From assembly GCA_964499575.1 (NCBI GenBank), contig CAZCLK010000005.1, positions 28,300 to 92,299 on the forward strand: a DNA stretch of 64,000 nt, given 5' to 3'. Numbering within the stretch: the stretch's first letter is position 1; each line of letters starts with the position of its first letter. The notes beneath the pieces were generated by a model that saw only the letters and a program-made list of their open reading frames with translations, did not search any database and was not told where the DNA came from. This DNA is from JAAYCT01 sp964499575 (GTDB taxonomy: Bacteria > Bacillota > Clostridia > Saccharofermentanales > Saccharofermentanaceae). Made by a program: the position numbers and the translations under genes. Positions 8,080 through 17,069 of the stretch are shown here, piece after piece.

Positions 8080-8960
8080 AAGACGGCCTCCTTTGACATG
8101 ATGTTTCGATATGCCTGTAAAGTATTTTGCATCAAAAGCGTTGTGGTCATCAATCCCACTCCGCCGGGAACCGGCGTAATTGCACCCGCGATTTCCGAGG
8201 CCTCCTCGAAAAGAACGTCTCCCCTCACCTTATTCTCGGCGTCCCGGTTGATTCCGACGTCAATGACGACGGCGCCCTCTTTGATGTATTCGCCCGTTAT
8301 AAACCCCTGTCTGCCGATCGCCGCAACCAGGATATCGGCTTGCCTGCAGATCTCTTTCAAGTTCTTGGTCTTGGAATGTGTGACCGTGACGGTCGCGTTC
8401 TCGTTGAGCATCAATGCGGCCAGAGGCTTCCCGACGATATTGCTTCTTCCGATGATCACGCAGTGCTTGCCGGCGATTTCGATCCCGGAGCGTTTGAGCA
8501 TTTCCACGCATCCGAGCGGAGTACACGGAACCAGGCAATTCTTACCCATGGAAAGAAGGCCCTTATTGATCGGGTGGAAGCCGTCAACGTCCTTTTCGGG
8601 TGAGATTTCCGAGATGACGGAAAACTCATCCAGATGCGGCGGCAAAGGCATTTGGCAGAGGATGCCGTGGACGTTCCTGTCTTTATTGAGTTGATCGATG
8701 AGCGCCATCAGGTCGGCTTCGGAAGTGTCCTTATCAAGAATATATCCGAAGGACCGTATGCCGACCTCTTCACAGATTTTTCTCTTGTTGCGGACGTAAA
8801 TTGCCGAACCCGGATCATCGCCGACGAGAATGACGGCCAGGCCGGGGGGTACGAACGAAGGATTGCCCTCATTCTGAGAAACCAGTTCGTCGATTTCCGC
8901 CTTGATGCCCTCCCGGATTTGAGCCGAGATCTCTTTTCCCGAAATAATGGTTGCGGACAT
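8076..8960 (-). CDS. folD: Bifunctional methylenetetrahydrofolate dehydrogenase / cyclohydrolase
   Basis: FolD interconverts 5,10-methylene- and 10-formyl-tetrahydrofolate with NADP. The 294-residue product shows the substrate motif SAIYVRNKRK with its catalytic lysine, the nucleotide-binding segment IIGRSNIVGKP and the C-terminal PGGVGLMTTT signature. The start was placed at 8960, where AAAGGGGA precedes the ATG at the right distance; the frame is open 10 codons further up but those lie inside ftsK. The ATG begins one base after the ftsK stop and the gene end overlaps cinA, so translational coupling on both sides is likely. Confidence 0.96.
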   Translation of the reverse strand: MSATIISGKEISAQIREGIKAEIDELVSQNEGNPSFVPPGLAVILVGDDPGSAIYVRNKRKICEEVGIRSFGYILDKDTSEADLMALIDQLNKDRNVHGILCQMPLPPHLDEFSVISEISPEKDVDGFHPINKGLLSMGKNCLVPCTPLGCVEMLKRSGIEIAGKHCVIIGRSNIVGKPLAALMLNENATVTVTHSKTKNLKEICRQADILVAAIGRQGFITGEYIKEGAVVIDVGINRDAENKVRGDVLFEEASEIAGAITPVPGGVGLMTTTLLMQNTLQAYRNIMSKEAVL

Positions 8961-8961
8961 A

Positions 8962-11703
8962 CTAGTCCCCTTTCCTCGCCTGGATTTCAAGCCATTGTGT
9001 CTGAGTGATCAATAGTTTTCTCGGTTTACTTCCCTCAAACGGGCCGATATACCCCTTTTCCTGCATGACGTCAATCAAACGCGCCGCTCTGGGGTACCCG
9101 ATATTCATACGACGCTGAAGGATCGACACCGAAGCGGCACCGGCCATCAGGACGATGTCGACCGCCTGCGGAAGAAGCTCGTCGTCCTCACCCTTGGAAT
9201 GGACGGATTCTCCGGAAAGGCCGGAAGACGCGGATACGATCGCTTCAGCGGTTTCCGGATCGTACGTGCCCATATTCTGCGCTTTCAGATATTCGATGAC
9301 CGCCTCTACCTCTCCGTCGGACACAAAAGCGCCCTGACCGCGTTGAGGCTTGGCGGCACTTTGCGGATAATAGAGCATGTCGCCGCGCCCGAGCAATTTC
9401 TCCGCGCCGCCCATATCAAGAATGGTTCGGCTGTCCACCTGAGAGGATACCGAAAACGCGATACGGGACGGAATGTTCGCCTTGATAACACCGGTGATGA
9501 CGTCGACCGACGGGCGCTGCGTCGCGATCAGAAGGTGAATCCCGGCCGCGCGTGCCATCGCGGTCAGACGGGCGATCGCCTCCTCGACTTCTTTGGATGC
9601 GACCTGCATCAGGTCCGCGAGCTCGTCGATCACGATGAGGATCAACGGAAGTGCCGGTTCGCGATTGATCTTCAGTACCTCATTATACCCGCGAAAATCA
9701 CGAACACTCGCTTCGGCAAACAGCGCATATCTTCGGGTCATCTCCCCGACCGCCCAATTCAAAGTGTTTGCCGCCTTCTTGGGGTCGGTGACGACCGGCG
9801 CCAACAGGTGCGGTATCCCGTTATACATCGAAAGTTCAACGACCTTCGGATCGATCATAATCAACTTGACTTCATCGGGGGTTGCCTTACAGAGGATGCT
9901 GATCAGTATCGCGTTAATACAAACCGATTTTCCCGATCCGGTTGCTCCCGCGATTAACAGGTGCGGCATTGTCGACAGATCACAGAAGATCGGGTTCCCC
10001 GGTATATCCCGGCCTAAAGCAACCGCCAGGGGCGATTCCAACTTTCGAAAAGAAGGCGAATCGATCAAACTGCGCAAAGAAACCGGGACGGTTTCGGCGT
10101 TCGGGATCTCGATTCCGATTGCCGATTTCCCCGGGATCGGCGCTTCAATGCGGACGCCGACGGAAGCCATCGCCAAGGCCAGGTCGTCCGTCAAATTGAC
10201 GATACGGCTGACTTTAATGCCGGGTCCCGGCGCTAATTCAAATCGGGTAATCGCGGGTCCGTGGGTGATATTCACGATCGTCGCCTCGACGCCGAAGCTG
10301 GCCAAAGTGTCCACGAGTTTTTTTCCTTGAGTCGCCAGAGTATTCTTGGACGATCGCGCCGCTTCCTCCTGCCGGTCGGCTTTCAGAAGTGCCGGAGGTG
10401 CCGTTCGGTATAAGGGTCTTTGTACCGGGTGTCTGCCGGAGGATGATACCGCCGGCGAAGGGGACGTTCCGGCGGAAGATACGCTTCCCGAACGCTCTTT
10501 CCCCGAATTGCCGGCGGATACGCCCGGCCGGACCGCAGAGACTGACGCAGCCGCTCCCGTACCTTCTTCGGATGAGGGAAAATACTCGGAACCGTTAACA
10601 TCGATTCGCTTGATCGGGATGTGATCGACGACGCGCGAAGACTGACCGGAAGGATTCACCGTGATGTCAAGCCATGTCGCATCCTTTTGCGGTTGAAGAA
10701 AATCGGGCATCTCTTTGATCTTCGAATCGTTACCCGTCGGGATCGGATGCGATGCTTCGCGGATAAAGTCGGTATTCACTTTTTTCTGAACCGGTGTTTT
10801 CGGTCCCGATGATTCACTCGAATCCGGTACCGGAGGTTTATTCAGATCCATGTCAAAAGGAGTATCGCCGCAACGATATGAGGAAGCGGTCATCGGAGCA
10901 TCGGTTCCCTCAAGATCAATGAAGCCGGGATGCTTTTCGAAAGGGAGTTCGTCAAAAGGAGACACGTCGACGGCATACCCTTCATCGAAAATATCCGGCG
11001 TCCGGGCGGTATCTTCGTTTCCGCTCCCGAATCGGCCGGATGTGCGAAGAGAGTCTCTCCCGCTTCGGATTGCCTCCGCTGCGCGATGCGAAGTTGCCCT
11101 TATGGCCTCCGCCGTTCTCGCGGCGGTACGTGAAAGCGACACGTTGAAAATAATGATGATCTGTGCCAGCGTAAACGCCGAAATAATAATAATGGCACCG
11201 GTCTTCGCGGCGAGAAGCCGTAACGCAAGGGCAAGAGATCCTCCGACCAATCCGCCCGATAAGACCAACTGATCGGGCGTTTCCTTGATGATCGAGGAAT
11301 TGATCCCGGATTTCCAGAGTACGGAAATCGCCTTACTGGCCAATGCCTCGTTTCCGGTGGAATCCAGACATAAACTTCTGATACTTGCGGGACTGACCGT
11401 TAAAACGGCCATCAATGTAGAGGCGCATAAAAGAAGCATCAGTACGGACCGAACACGAAACGGTGCGATGTTCCGGCGCTTTTCGAGAAAGTAATCGACC
11501 GCCGCGTAGATAAGCAGAACCGGCACGGCATAAGCGGCAATGCCAAGAAGGCCCATGCCGAAGGAGCGCAGCGCCTTTCCGAGTATCCCCGTCGCAGCGG
11601 CCGGCAAGTAATAGGAAATACCGAAGACCATGGCGAACGCGAAGAAAATGACCCCGGTCACTTCTCTTCCGTAATGGATCGGTTTGGATTCAGTCGAACT
11701 CAA
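8962..11703 (-). CDS. ftsK: DNA translocase FtsK/SpoIIIE
   Basis: This 913-residue hexameric motor pumps DNA at the division or sporulation septum. Four hydrophobic helices lie in residues about 17-190. A long polar Ser/Pro/Gly-rich linker follows (about 190-450). The motor domain has Walker A GATGSGKS at 586-593, the LIVIDELADLM Walker B and ATQRPSVDVITG. A winged-helix gamma domain (ILQRRMNIGYPRAARLIDVMQ) near the end reads polar DNA motifs. The start is TTG at 11703, overlapping the nudix stop (TTGA) with AAGGAGG 8 bases upstream. Whether it serves division (FtsK) or sporulation (SpoIIIE) cannot be decided from sequence alone. Confidence 0.95.
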   Translation of the reverse strand: MSSTESKPIHYGREVTGVIFFAFAMVFGISYYLPAAATGILGKALRSFGMGLLGIAAYAVPVLLIYAAVDYFLEKRRNIAPFRVRSVLMLLLCASTLMAVLTVSPASIRSLCLDSTGNEALASKAISVLWKSGINSSIIKETPDQLVLSGGLVGGSLALALRLLAAKTGAIIIISAFTLAQIIIIFNVSLSRTAARTAEAIRATSHRAAEAIRSGRDSLRTSGRFGSGNEDTARTPDIFDEGYAVDVSPFDELPFEKHPGFIDLEGTDAPMTASSYRCGDTPFDMDLNKPPVPDSSESSGPKTPVQKKVNTDFIREASHPIPTGNDSKIKEMPDFLQPQKDATWLDITVNPSGQSSRVVDHIPIKRIDVNGSEYFPSSEEGTGAAASVSAVRPGVSAGNSGKERSGSVSSAGTSPSPAVSSSGRHPVQRPLYRTAPPALLKADRQEEAARSSKNTLATQGKKLVDTLASFGVEATIVNITHGPAITRFELAPGPGIKVSRIVNLTDDLALAMASVGVRIEAPIPGKSAIGIEIPNAETVPVSLRSLIDSPSFRKLESPLAVALGRDIPGNPIFCDLSTMPHLLIAGATGSGKSVCINAILISILCKATPDEVKLIMIDPKVVELSMYNGIPHLLAPVVTDPKKAANTLNWAVGEMTRRYALFAEASVRDFRGYNEVLKINREPALPLILIVIDELADLMQVASKEVEEAIARLTAMARAAGIHLLIATQRPSVDVITGVIKANIPSRIAFSVSSQVDSRTILDMGGAEKLLGRGDMLYYPQSAAKPQRGQGAFVSDGEVEAVIEYLKAQNMGTYDPETAEAIVSASSGLSGESVHSKGEDDELLPQAVDIVLMAGAASVSILQRRMNIGYPRAARLIDVMQEKGYIGPFEGSKPRKLLITQTQWLEIQARKGD

Positions 11704-12314
11704 ATTCCAAGCCTCCTTGCCGTTTTCAATAAAGCGATGATCGTTTTACTGTCCGAAATCTCTCCTCTGTCAATTTGTTTAAGAAGATCACGTAAAGGAA
11801 TCTTATGCACGTTAATAAACTCTCCGTCGTCAGGATTAATGTTTCCCTTGGATAAATGAGTCGCCAAATACAGGTATAACTTTTCCGAGCAATATCCGGG
11901 GCTCGGATAAACGACTCCGAGACTTACCACATGTTCGGATTTAAGGCCGGTCTCTTCCTCAAGCTCGCGGACCGCACAAAGCTCGGGATCCTCATCGGGT
12001 TCGAGCTTACCCGCGGGGATCTCAAGGAGCACCTGATTGAAAGGACTGCGAAACTGTCGAACCATGTACACGTTACCCTGATCGTCCATCGGAACGATCG
12101 CGGCTCCTCCGTTATGGCGAACAATTTCACGCGATGCTTCCTGACCTCCGTTCAACATGACTTGAACAACATCGACCGAAAAAACGTGTCCCTCGAAAAC
12201 CGTGTCGAAAGACACGGGCTCCTCAATCATCTCGTTCTCTTCATAGGCCTTTTCGTCGTCATTCAAATATTGATCATAGAAATTCTCTGACGAGGCATCA
12301 TCCGATATGTTCAT
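11700..12314 (-). CDS. Nudix hydrolase, probable ADP-ribose pyrophosphatase
   Basis: The 204-residue product contains a full Nudix box G-x5-E-x7-REL-EEETGL at about residues 101-123, which binds the metal for diphosphate cleavage. The segment upstream (VRQFRSPFNQVLLEIPAGKLE) is typical of ADP-ribose pyrophosphatases, which clear free ADP-ribose. The start was set at 12314 because AAAGGA stands 6 bases before this ATG; an earlier in-frame ATG at 12380 would lie deep in rnhA. About 40 acidic N-terminal residues precede the fold. The gene overlaps the rnhA end and ftsK start, forming a tightly coupled run. Confidence 0.9.
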   Translation of the reverse strand: MNISDDASSENFYDQYLNDDEKAYEENEMIEEPVSFDTVFEGHVFSVDVVQVMLNGGQEASREIVRHNGGAAIVPMDDQGNVYMVRQFRSPFNQVLLEIPAGKLEPDEDPELCAVRELEEETGLKSEHVVSLGVVYPSPGYCSEKLYLYLATHLSKGNINPDDGEFINVHKIPLRDLLKQIDRGEISDSKTIIALLKTARRLGI

Positions 12315-12777
12315 TTTCTGTCCTTTCGGAGCGACTGAACTCGCTTGTTCTTCCGGTCGCGAGAACATCGCATCGTTCATTATATTCGTGACCGGAATGC
12401 CCTTTCACCTTGATCCATTCAATCTCGTGAATCAAGGACAATCGATCCAACTCTTTCCATAAGTCCAGGTTGCTGACAACCTGACGCGTGCTGTTCTTCC
12501 AAGAGTTTCTCTTCCACGAATCCAACCATCCGAGTCGAAAAGCATTCACCAGATAAGCGCTGTCACTGAACAGCCGGACTTTACACGGCGCTTTCAACTT
12601 CTTCAGTCCTTCGATCGCGGCAATCAATTCCATTCGGTTATTGGTCGTTGATCCGGCGCCGCCCGAAATCTCTTTCTCTTTTCCGGCAAAGACCAGTATG
12701 GCACCCCAACCGCCCGGTCCGGGATTGCCCGAGCAAGACCCGTCGGTATAAATGCTTACCAAGGGTCGGTCGCTCAT
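12298..12777 (-). CDS. rnhA: Ribonuclease HI
   Basis: This enzyme cuts the RNA strand of RNA-DNA hybrids. The 159-residue product has all four catalytic acids: D12 (YTDGS), E50 (MELIA), D72 (SDSAY) and D137 (RCDVLA), plus the flexible-loop histidine H127 in VKGHSGH. The length matches the E. coli enzyme. It overlaps proC by four bases (start) and the nudix gene by 17 (end). Confidence 0.96.
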   Translation of the reverse strand: MSDRPLVSIYTDGSCSGNPGPGGWGAILVFAGKEKEISGGAGSTTNNRMELIAAIEGLKKLKAPCKVRLFSDSAYLVNAFRLGWLDSWKRNSWKNSTRQVVSNLDLWKELDRLSLIHEIEWIKVKGHSGHEYNERCDVLATGRTSEFSRSERTENEHIG

Positions 12778-13580
12778 TTCTGTCCCCCGGCCATTCTGAT
12801 TTTCTTTTGAGCCGCAGCGTCAACGGCATCGTTGACCGCCGCTCTGAAACCGCTTTTCTCAAGGCTCATCACGCCCTCGATAGTCGTGCCGCCCGGCGAA
12901 CAAACCTGATCTTTCAGAATTGCGGGATGCAGACCGGTTTCGATGACGAGTTTACCGGATCCGTATACTGTCATCGCCGCGATCTCGTACGCGACATTTC
13001 TGGCAATGCCCAGCTTAACGGCAGAATCGGCGAGCGCCTCGATGAAAAGCATTACATATGCCGGACCGGTGCCGGAAACGGAACCGATCGCGTCCAGCGT
13101 CTGCTCATCGCAAGGAATCACCATCCCGCAAGTCTTGAACAAATTGACGATTTGCTCCTGTTGTTTATCGCCTACATTATCAAAGCAAATCGCACTGACA
13201 CCGGCCCCCGCAAGTGCCGGCGTATTCGGCATGACGCGGACAACCGGAGCGTTTTTACGGAGAAACCCCTGAATTCTGGAAACCGAAACCGCGGCAGCAA
13301 TAGAAATCACGACCGTGGACAAACCGAGTTTGTGTGTCAGCGATTCCATCGTACGATCAAAAACCTGCGGTTTCACCGCTACAAGCACGAAATCCGCCTT
13401 ATCCGCGGCATCGACGGCACTTTCCGCGAGCTCGCATCCGGTTTTGCGGGCAAACGCCTCCGCCTTATTCTCATCGATATCAAAAAGCCTGATCTCACTG
13501 GGTTTCAGCACACCCTTCCGGAGAAATCCGGACACGAGCGCCTGTCCCATATTCCCTGTTCCAATCACGGCAAGCGTCAC
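12774..13580 (-). CDS. proC: Pyrroline-5-carboxylate reductase
   Basis: ProC performs the last step of proline synthesis, reducing pyrroline-5-carboxylate with NADPH. The 268-residue product opens with a Rossmann loop VIGTGNMGQAL and ends with the family signature region from PGGTTIEGV. The start is GTG with AGGAGG 9 bases upstream. It is the first gene of the long co-directional run to murJ. A small dyad (GAATAT-N4-ATATTC) lies about 30 bases upstream. Confidence 0.96.
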   Translation of the reverse strand: MTLAVIGTGNMGQALVSGFLRKGVLKPSEIRLFDIDENKAEAFARKTGCELAESAVDAADKADFVLVAVKPQVFDRTMESLTHKLGLSTVVISIAAAVSVSRIQGFLRKNAPVVRVMPNTPALAGAGVSAICFDNVGDKQQEQIVNLFKTCGMVIPCDEQTLDAIGSVSGTGPAYVMLFIEALADSAVKLGIARNVAYEIAAMTVYGSGKLVIETGLHPAILKDQVCSPGGTTIEGVMSLEKSGFRAAVNDAVDAAAQKKIRMAGGQK

Positions 13581-13613
13581 TTTGAAAACCTCCTTATGAT
13601 CGAAAAAACATCC

Positions 13614-13629
13614 GAATATTTACATATTC
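13614..13629. promoter_or_regulatory. perfect dyad upstream of proC
   Basis: GAATAT and ATATTC flank a 4-base centre, 34 bases before the proC start. It may be an operator, but no regulator can be named and a six-base dyad in AT-rich DNA can occur by chance. Confidence 0.25.
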
Positions 13630-13655
13630 ACCCAAGAAAAATGATAACATTCAAC

Positions 13656-13684
13656 TTGACACGATGCAAACCGTCTATTACACT
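13656..13684 (+). promoter_or_regulatory. tRNA-Trp promoter
   Basis: A perfect TTGACA (13656-13661) is followed after 17 bases by TACACT (13679-13684). The mature tRNA begins about 48 bases downstream of the -10. Confidence 0.75.
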
Positions 13685-13731
13685 TGTGAATGTTTCATTT
13701 GCGTAACAAACGCGAATAGACGTTTTATTTT

Positions 13732-13806
13732 AGGGGAGTGGCTCAACGGTAGAGCAGCGGTCTCCAAAACCGCTGGTTGCGTGTTCGAATCGCGTCTCCC
13801 CTGCCA
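13732..13806 (+). tRNA. tRNA-Trp (anticodon CCA)
   Basis: A complete cloverleaf is present. The acceptor stem AGGGGAG pairs with CTCCCCT, the anticodon stem GCGGT/ACCGC encloses the loop CTCCAAA with CCA at 13764-13766, and the T loop TTCGAAT is intact. The 3' CCA is encoded. Confidence 0.97.
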
Positions 13807-13810
13807 AGCA

Positions 13811-13898
13811 AAAGTCCCGCGGCTTCAGTGAAGTGCACCCCGAATATTGGACGAAAATCCGGTATATGATGTGCACTTCACTAAGGCTTCGGGACTTT
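13811..13898 (+). terminator. tRNA-Trp terminator with a nested palindrome
   Basis: The outer arms AAAGTCCCG (13811-13819) and CGGGACTTT (13890-13898) with a T tail form a normal intrinsic terminator. Instead of a short loop, its interior holds a second, 56-base inverted-repeat unit at 13827-13882. Confidence 0.75.
13827..13882. repeat. 56-bp palindromic element, possible IS-end-like MITE
   Basis: Perfect 12-bp inverted repeats AGTGAAGTGCAC and GTGCACTTCACT bound this unit. The left end continues CCCGAATATTGGAC, which resembles the GTGCACCCC...TTGGAC ends of some IS3-family (IS150-type) elements from memory of that family. No transposase is present, so it could be an internally deleted element. 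A simple extended hairpin is the alternative. Confidence 0.4.
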
Positions 13899-13922
13899 TT
13901 GATTTTTCGGGATTGGGGTCAA

Positions 13923-13936
13923 AACACGCAACCAGC
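13923..13936 (-). repeat. 14-base inverted copy of the tRNA-Trp T-arm region
   Basis: The sequence here is the exact reverse complement of GCTGGTTGCGTGTT at 13772-13785 inside tRNA-Trp. A 14-base match within 150 bases is unlikely by chance and suggests a rearrangement or insertion scar beside the tRNA gene. The rest of 13899-13999 shows nothing recognisable. Confidence 0.45.
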
Positions 13937-13999
13937 TCTCTTTTATCTAACATTGGGAGCGGACTATATTTGGGCGGTGCAGGTCAGGCATTTGAAGGA

Positions 14000-14425
14000 T
14001 CAATTATTCAACCTCTTTATGATTGACTCTGCAAAGCCCACCGCGGCTGTTATGTCATCAGTGTTCGGATGACCTAAGGAGACAACCAATATTGCGCCTT
14101 GGCAGACGAACTCATCAATGACTCTTATGCCATTATCTTCGAGTGTTTTACGAAGTGTCACTTGTTTTTGTTTACCGGAACCGCAATTGGTCACAAGCGC
14201 CACCGACTTGACCTTGGTAGGGTTGAGTTTTTTTACATATTCTATTAGCTCCGGCATACTCTCCCCTCCATAAATCCCACTGACAATGAATAGCAGATCA
14301 GTATCCAAAAGATCAGGTTGTGAGGATACATTTTCCGCTTTGATGTTTAGTGCTAATCCGATTGCTTCGGCAAGTTTTTTCGAATGCTTCGTTTTAGTCG
14401 CATAAATGATTCTTGTTCTAATCAT
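14000..14425 (-). CDS. Flavodoxin-like protein
   Basis: The 141-residue product has the flavodoxin fold: an N-terminal strand and loop IIYATKTKHSKKLAEAI where FMN phosphate would bind, a second loop SGIYGGE, and a LVTNCGSGK region. It is probably a small FMN electron carrier or an FMN-dependent partner of an unknown oxidoreductase. The phosphate loop reads TKTKHS instead of the classical TGNT, which is common in the wider flavodoxin-like group. AGGAAGG stands 8 bases before the ATG. It lies alone between the tRNA-Trp scar and the GH5 operon; a perfect TTGACA lies upstream but without a good -10. Confidence 0.8.
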   Translation of the reverse strand: MIRTRIIYATKTKHSKKLAEAIGLALNIKAENVSSQPDLLDTDLLFIVSGIYGGESMPELIEYVKKLNPTKVKSVALVTNCGSGKQKQVTLRKTLEDNGIRVIDEFVCQGAILVVSLGHPNTDDITAAVGFAESIIKRLNN

Positions 14426-14545
14426 TGATAATACCTTCCTGAAAAGTGGATGCTTTGCCGGTTTCTTCTGTCAAAAAATTCATTTTGTATTTCAGAAAAA
14501 CGACAACACGGATGATCTCACAGGCGATCGCTCTGTTAAGCAGCA

Positions 14546-16549
14546 TCATCGTTTATCCCGACGTTTGTAAATGATGAACCCTACGGCGGCGACTGTGACA
14601 AGCGCAGATACGATAAATACGGCGATCAAACGGGTATGATCTTTACCGGTATTGCGTTCCTGATCATTAACGGAATCAATCGTTGCGGCTTCATTTGTCT
14701 CCGTTGTACCGGAATCGATGGTTTCACCGACAGGAGTACTCGAAGCGGTATTTTCAGTTATTGACGGCGTTACTTCCGGCTCAGTCGCGGGCAAAACTTC
14801 CAACCCGGTCGCCTCCGATAAAGCGATACCGTTTCCCGCTTTTCCCAAAGGAACGAGATGATCCAGGCCGACGAAATATCCGTCCTCCTGCCAGAGGACC
14901 TCTTTTACGAATTCGTATTTCTCTTCATCCCACGTCGTAAAGTCATGCCCGACCAGACCGCCGGTATCACCGGAATTCGCGTTAAAACACCAGAAAGTGT
15001 GGTGGATTCCTTCCTCGGCAATCAGTTGGCGCAGAAAGGTCATCCACGAAAGATTCGGCTCACGCATGAACCCGCCCCACTCCCCGATCAGAAGAGGCGC
15101 AATACCCTCATCATGGATATACAGCCAGTTATCGTCCCAGCAATCCTCTTTGAGGGATTCATAGGTAAATCCGTCCGAAAACCATGGCTGCGCATATACA
15201 TCCGGACCGTAATCATGCGGCGAGTAGACGATTTGCGCATTTCGCCCGGCTGACCCGAAATCAATCGGATAATCGCGTACGCCCCGGAGGTTTCCGCCCC
15301 ACCAGCAAAAATGGTAATCGGCGGAGTTCTGCGATGCGTAGTCGGCGTTTTTCGATACGTCCTTCGGATAGATCTCGATCCCTTCGATCAGGATCAGCAG
15401 GCGCGGGTTAATGTCCAGAACAAGGTTTCCGGCCGTCTCGGCGACGCGCTTCCAGTTGTCCGGATCCTCCGAGCCGTTCCAGATTGCCCCGACCTCGTGC
15501 GGCTTACCGTGGGGCTCGTTTTTCAGGTCAAACGCGATTAATGTGTCGTCGTCCTTATACCGGTCCGCCAGAAATTCGATCGAATCATAGTACCCGTCGA
15601 CCGATATCCGATCGTTGTACCAGAGGTTTTGCATATGGCCCATGGCGTCGGTTTGTGCGCTGTGGATATCAAACATGACCTTCAGACCGTTTTCGGCGCA
15701 TATGTTGAGCGCATAATCGAAAATCTGGAGGCTGTTCATCGAATTGAGCTCAGGATTGGTCGCGCGGTTATAGTTGGCTTCCGGATAGGTTCCTTCCTTC
15801 CACGACAACACCAGTTCAGAGGAAATCGGGATCCGGAGAAGATTGAACCCGTGATCTGCGATTGACTCCAACGCGCTTTCCATATTACAGGTCCACACCC
15901 CGTCGAAAATATTCGTGCCGGTATTATATCCAAACCAGTTGATGCCGGTCAGCCATACCACAGAGCCGTTCTGATCAATAATACGGTTCCCCCGGGTCGT
16001 CAGATAGTCGTCTCCCCGGACTGTATCGGGACGAACGGGGTCGTCCGGCACCGCGGCCGTCGGATCAGTGCCCGAGGCGGGTTGTGTTGGGTCGGCACCG
16101 GTCGGAGAAGGAATCGAGCCGGCGGTGACCTTGAGCACGGTTACCGTCGGATCGACTTTTGAAGAAAGGATAAAGCCGATATCGGTTACACTGCCGCCCG
16201 GCTGGATCTCTTGATTATAATCGAGCGGCACGATGATAAGAACCTCGTCCTGAATGGAAAAAGAACCGTTCCAGCCGTCCGAAGCGCCGAGCACGGATCC
16301 GTTCGGGACCGATAATTCGGCGGCCCATCCGGATACCGTTTCCGAACCGTCGTTTTGGATCGAAAGCGTGTATTGCGTCCGGAACACGCTCCCTTCCTTC
16401 CAGGAATTGACCTCAAGGATCGTCGCGGTCAGGCTCGTGTCCGCCCGAACCGGAGCGAATAATCCTCCGAAAAGAAAGAGAACCAGTAAAGCAGCGATTG
16501 TTGCCCGTCTTCGTTTTCGCTTAAGACAATAGGGTTGGGTATTAATCAT
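14546..16549 (-). CDS. Membrane-anchored GH5 endoglucanase with N-terminal CBM2-like domain
   Basis: The 667-residue protein is a predicted cell-surface cellulase. It opens with a basic signal peptide ending at VRA-DT (about residue 36), then a CBM2-like beta-sandwich (about 38-145), a Pro/Thr/Asp-rich linker (about 147-180) and a GH5 catalytic domain. The acid/base Glu345 is in NEPHG and the nucleophile Glu490 in IGEWGG. A second Thr/Ser/Glu-rich linker leads to a C-terminal transmembrane helix (about 641-660) followed by YKRRDKR, a stop-transfer anchor. That anchor is unusual, since most such enzymes are released or carry dockerin or sortase signals. The start at 16549 gives a clean signal peptide directly after the ferritin-like stop; an upstream in-frame ATG would overlap that gene. 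The ribosome site is weak, so coupling is likely. Confidence 0.9.
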   Translation of the reverse strand: MINTQPYCLKRKRRRATIAALLVLFLFGGLFAPVRADTSLTATILEVNSWKEGSVFRTQYTLSIQNDGSETVSGWAAELSVPNGSVLGASDGWNGSFSIQDEVLIIVPLDYNQEIQPGGSVTDIGFILSSKVDPTVTVLKVTAGSIPSPTGADPTQPASGTDPTAAVPDDPVRPDTVRGDDYLTTRGNRIIDQNGSVVWLTGINWFGYNTGTNIFDGVWTCNMESALESIADHGFNLLRIPISSELVLSWKEGTYPEANYNRATNPELNSMNSLQIFDYALNICAENGLKVMFDIHSAQTDAMGHMQNLWYNDRISVDGYYDSIEFLADRYKDDDTLIAFDLKNEPHGKPHEVGAIWNGSEDPDNWKRVAETAGNLVLDINPRLLILIEGIEIYPKDVSKNADYASQNSADYHFCWWGGNLRGVRDYPIDFGSAGRNAQIVYSPHDYGPDVYAQPWFSDGFTYESLKEDCWDDNWLYIHDEGIAPLLIGEWGGFMREPNLSWMTFLRQLIAEEGIHHTFWCFNANSGDTGGLVGHDFTTWDEEKYEFVKEVLWQEDGYFVGLDHLVPLGKAGNGIALSEATGLEVLPATEPEVTPSITENTASSTPVGETIDSGTTETNEAATIDSVNDQERNTGKDHTRLIAVFIVSALVTVAAVGFIIYKRRDKR

Positions 16550-16550
16550 A

Positions 16551-17036
16551 TCAATACTCTTCGCGCGTCCCGAACTCCGCGGATTCGACCCATTCTTCGG
16601 GACGGCCGATCCGGGTCGCGAGTTCATCGAATACGTTATAGTGTTCCCGTTCCTGTTCCATCAGGTAGCGAAACATTTTCCGGTCCGTTTCATCCACGCT
16701 GTCGGACGCCAATTGATGATACAGATCGATCCCCTTTTTCTCGATCTCGCGAGCCAATCGATATACCGCCAGTTGCTCCGATGATGAATAGATGCCATCA
16801 AGAACCGAATCCGCTTTTTCAAAAATGCTGTCCAGCGAGGCCAGTGCTTCATTTTCGGGCAAAGTATCCAATGTGCCCTGCATTCGTTTTCGAATGATTG
16901 CCGCATGACGCAACTCATCCTTAGCGATCATAATAAACAAACGATGTAATGCGTTCTCTTTGTTCGCTTCCGCTTTTGCGAGATAAAATTCAATTCCGTC
17001 CATCTCGGTCTGTAGCGCATATTCCAGTGATTTCAC
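16551..17036 (-). CDS. Ferritin-like (rubrerythrin-type) diiron protein
   Basis: The 161-residue helical protein shows the four-helix diiron pattern: an early helix with TEMDGIEFYLAKAE, then DELRHAAII, AREIEKKGIDLYHQL and MEQEREHYNVFDEL, giving two E...E-x2-H style ligand sets. Such proteins reduce peroxide or store iron in anaerobes. No C-terminal rubredoxin CxxC domain is present. The start is GTG with AGGGAAG upstream. It sits between an SDR dehydrogenase (33-base gap) and the GH5 cellulase (one-base gap), an odd operon for an oxidative-stress protein. Confidence 0.85.
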   Translation of the reverse strand: MKSLEYALQTEMDGIEFYLAKAEANKENALHRLFIMIAKDELRHAAIIRKRMQGTLDTLPENEALASLDSIFEKADSVLDGIYSSSEQLAVYRLAREIEKKGIDLYHQLASDSVDETDRKMFRYLMEQEREHYNVFDELATRIGRPEEWVESAEFGTREEY

Positions 17037-17069
17037 TTGATCTTCCCTACCTTTCGCTCGCAGAAAGAG

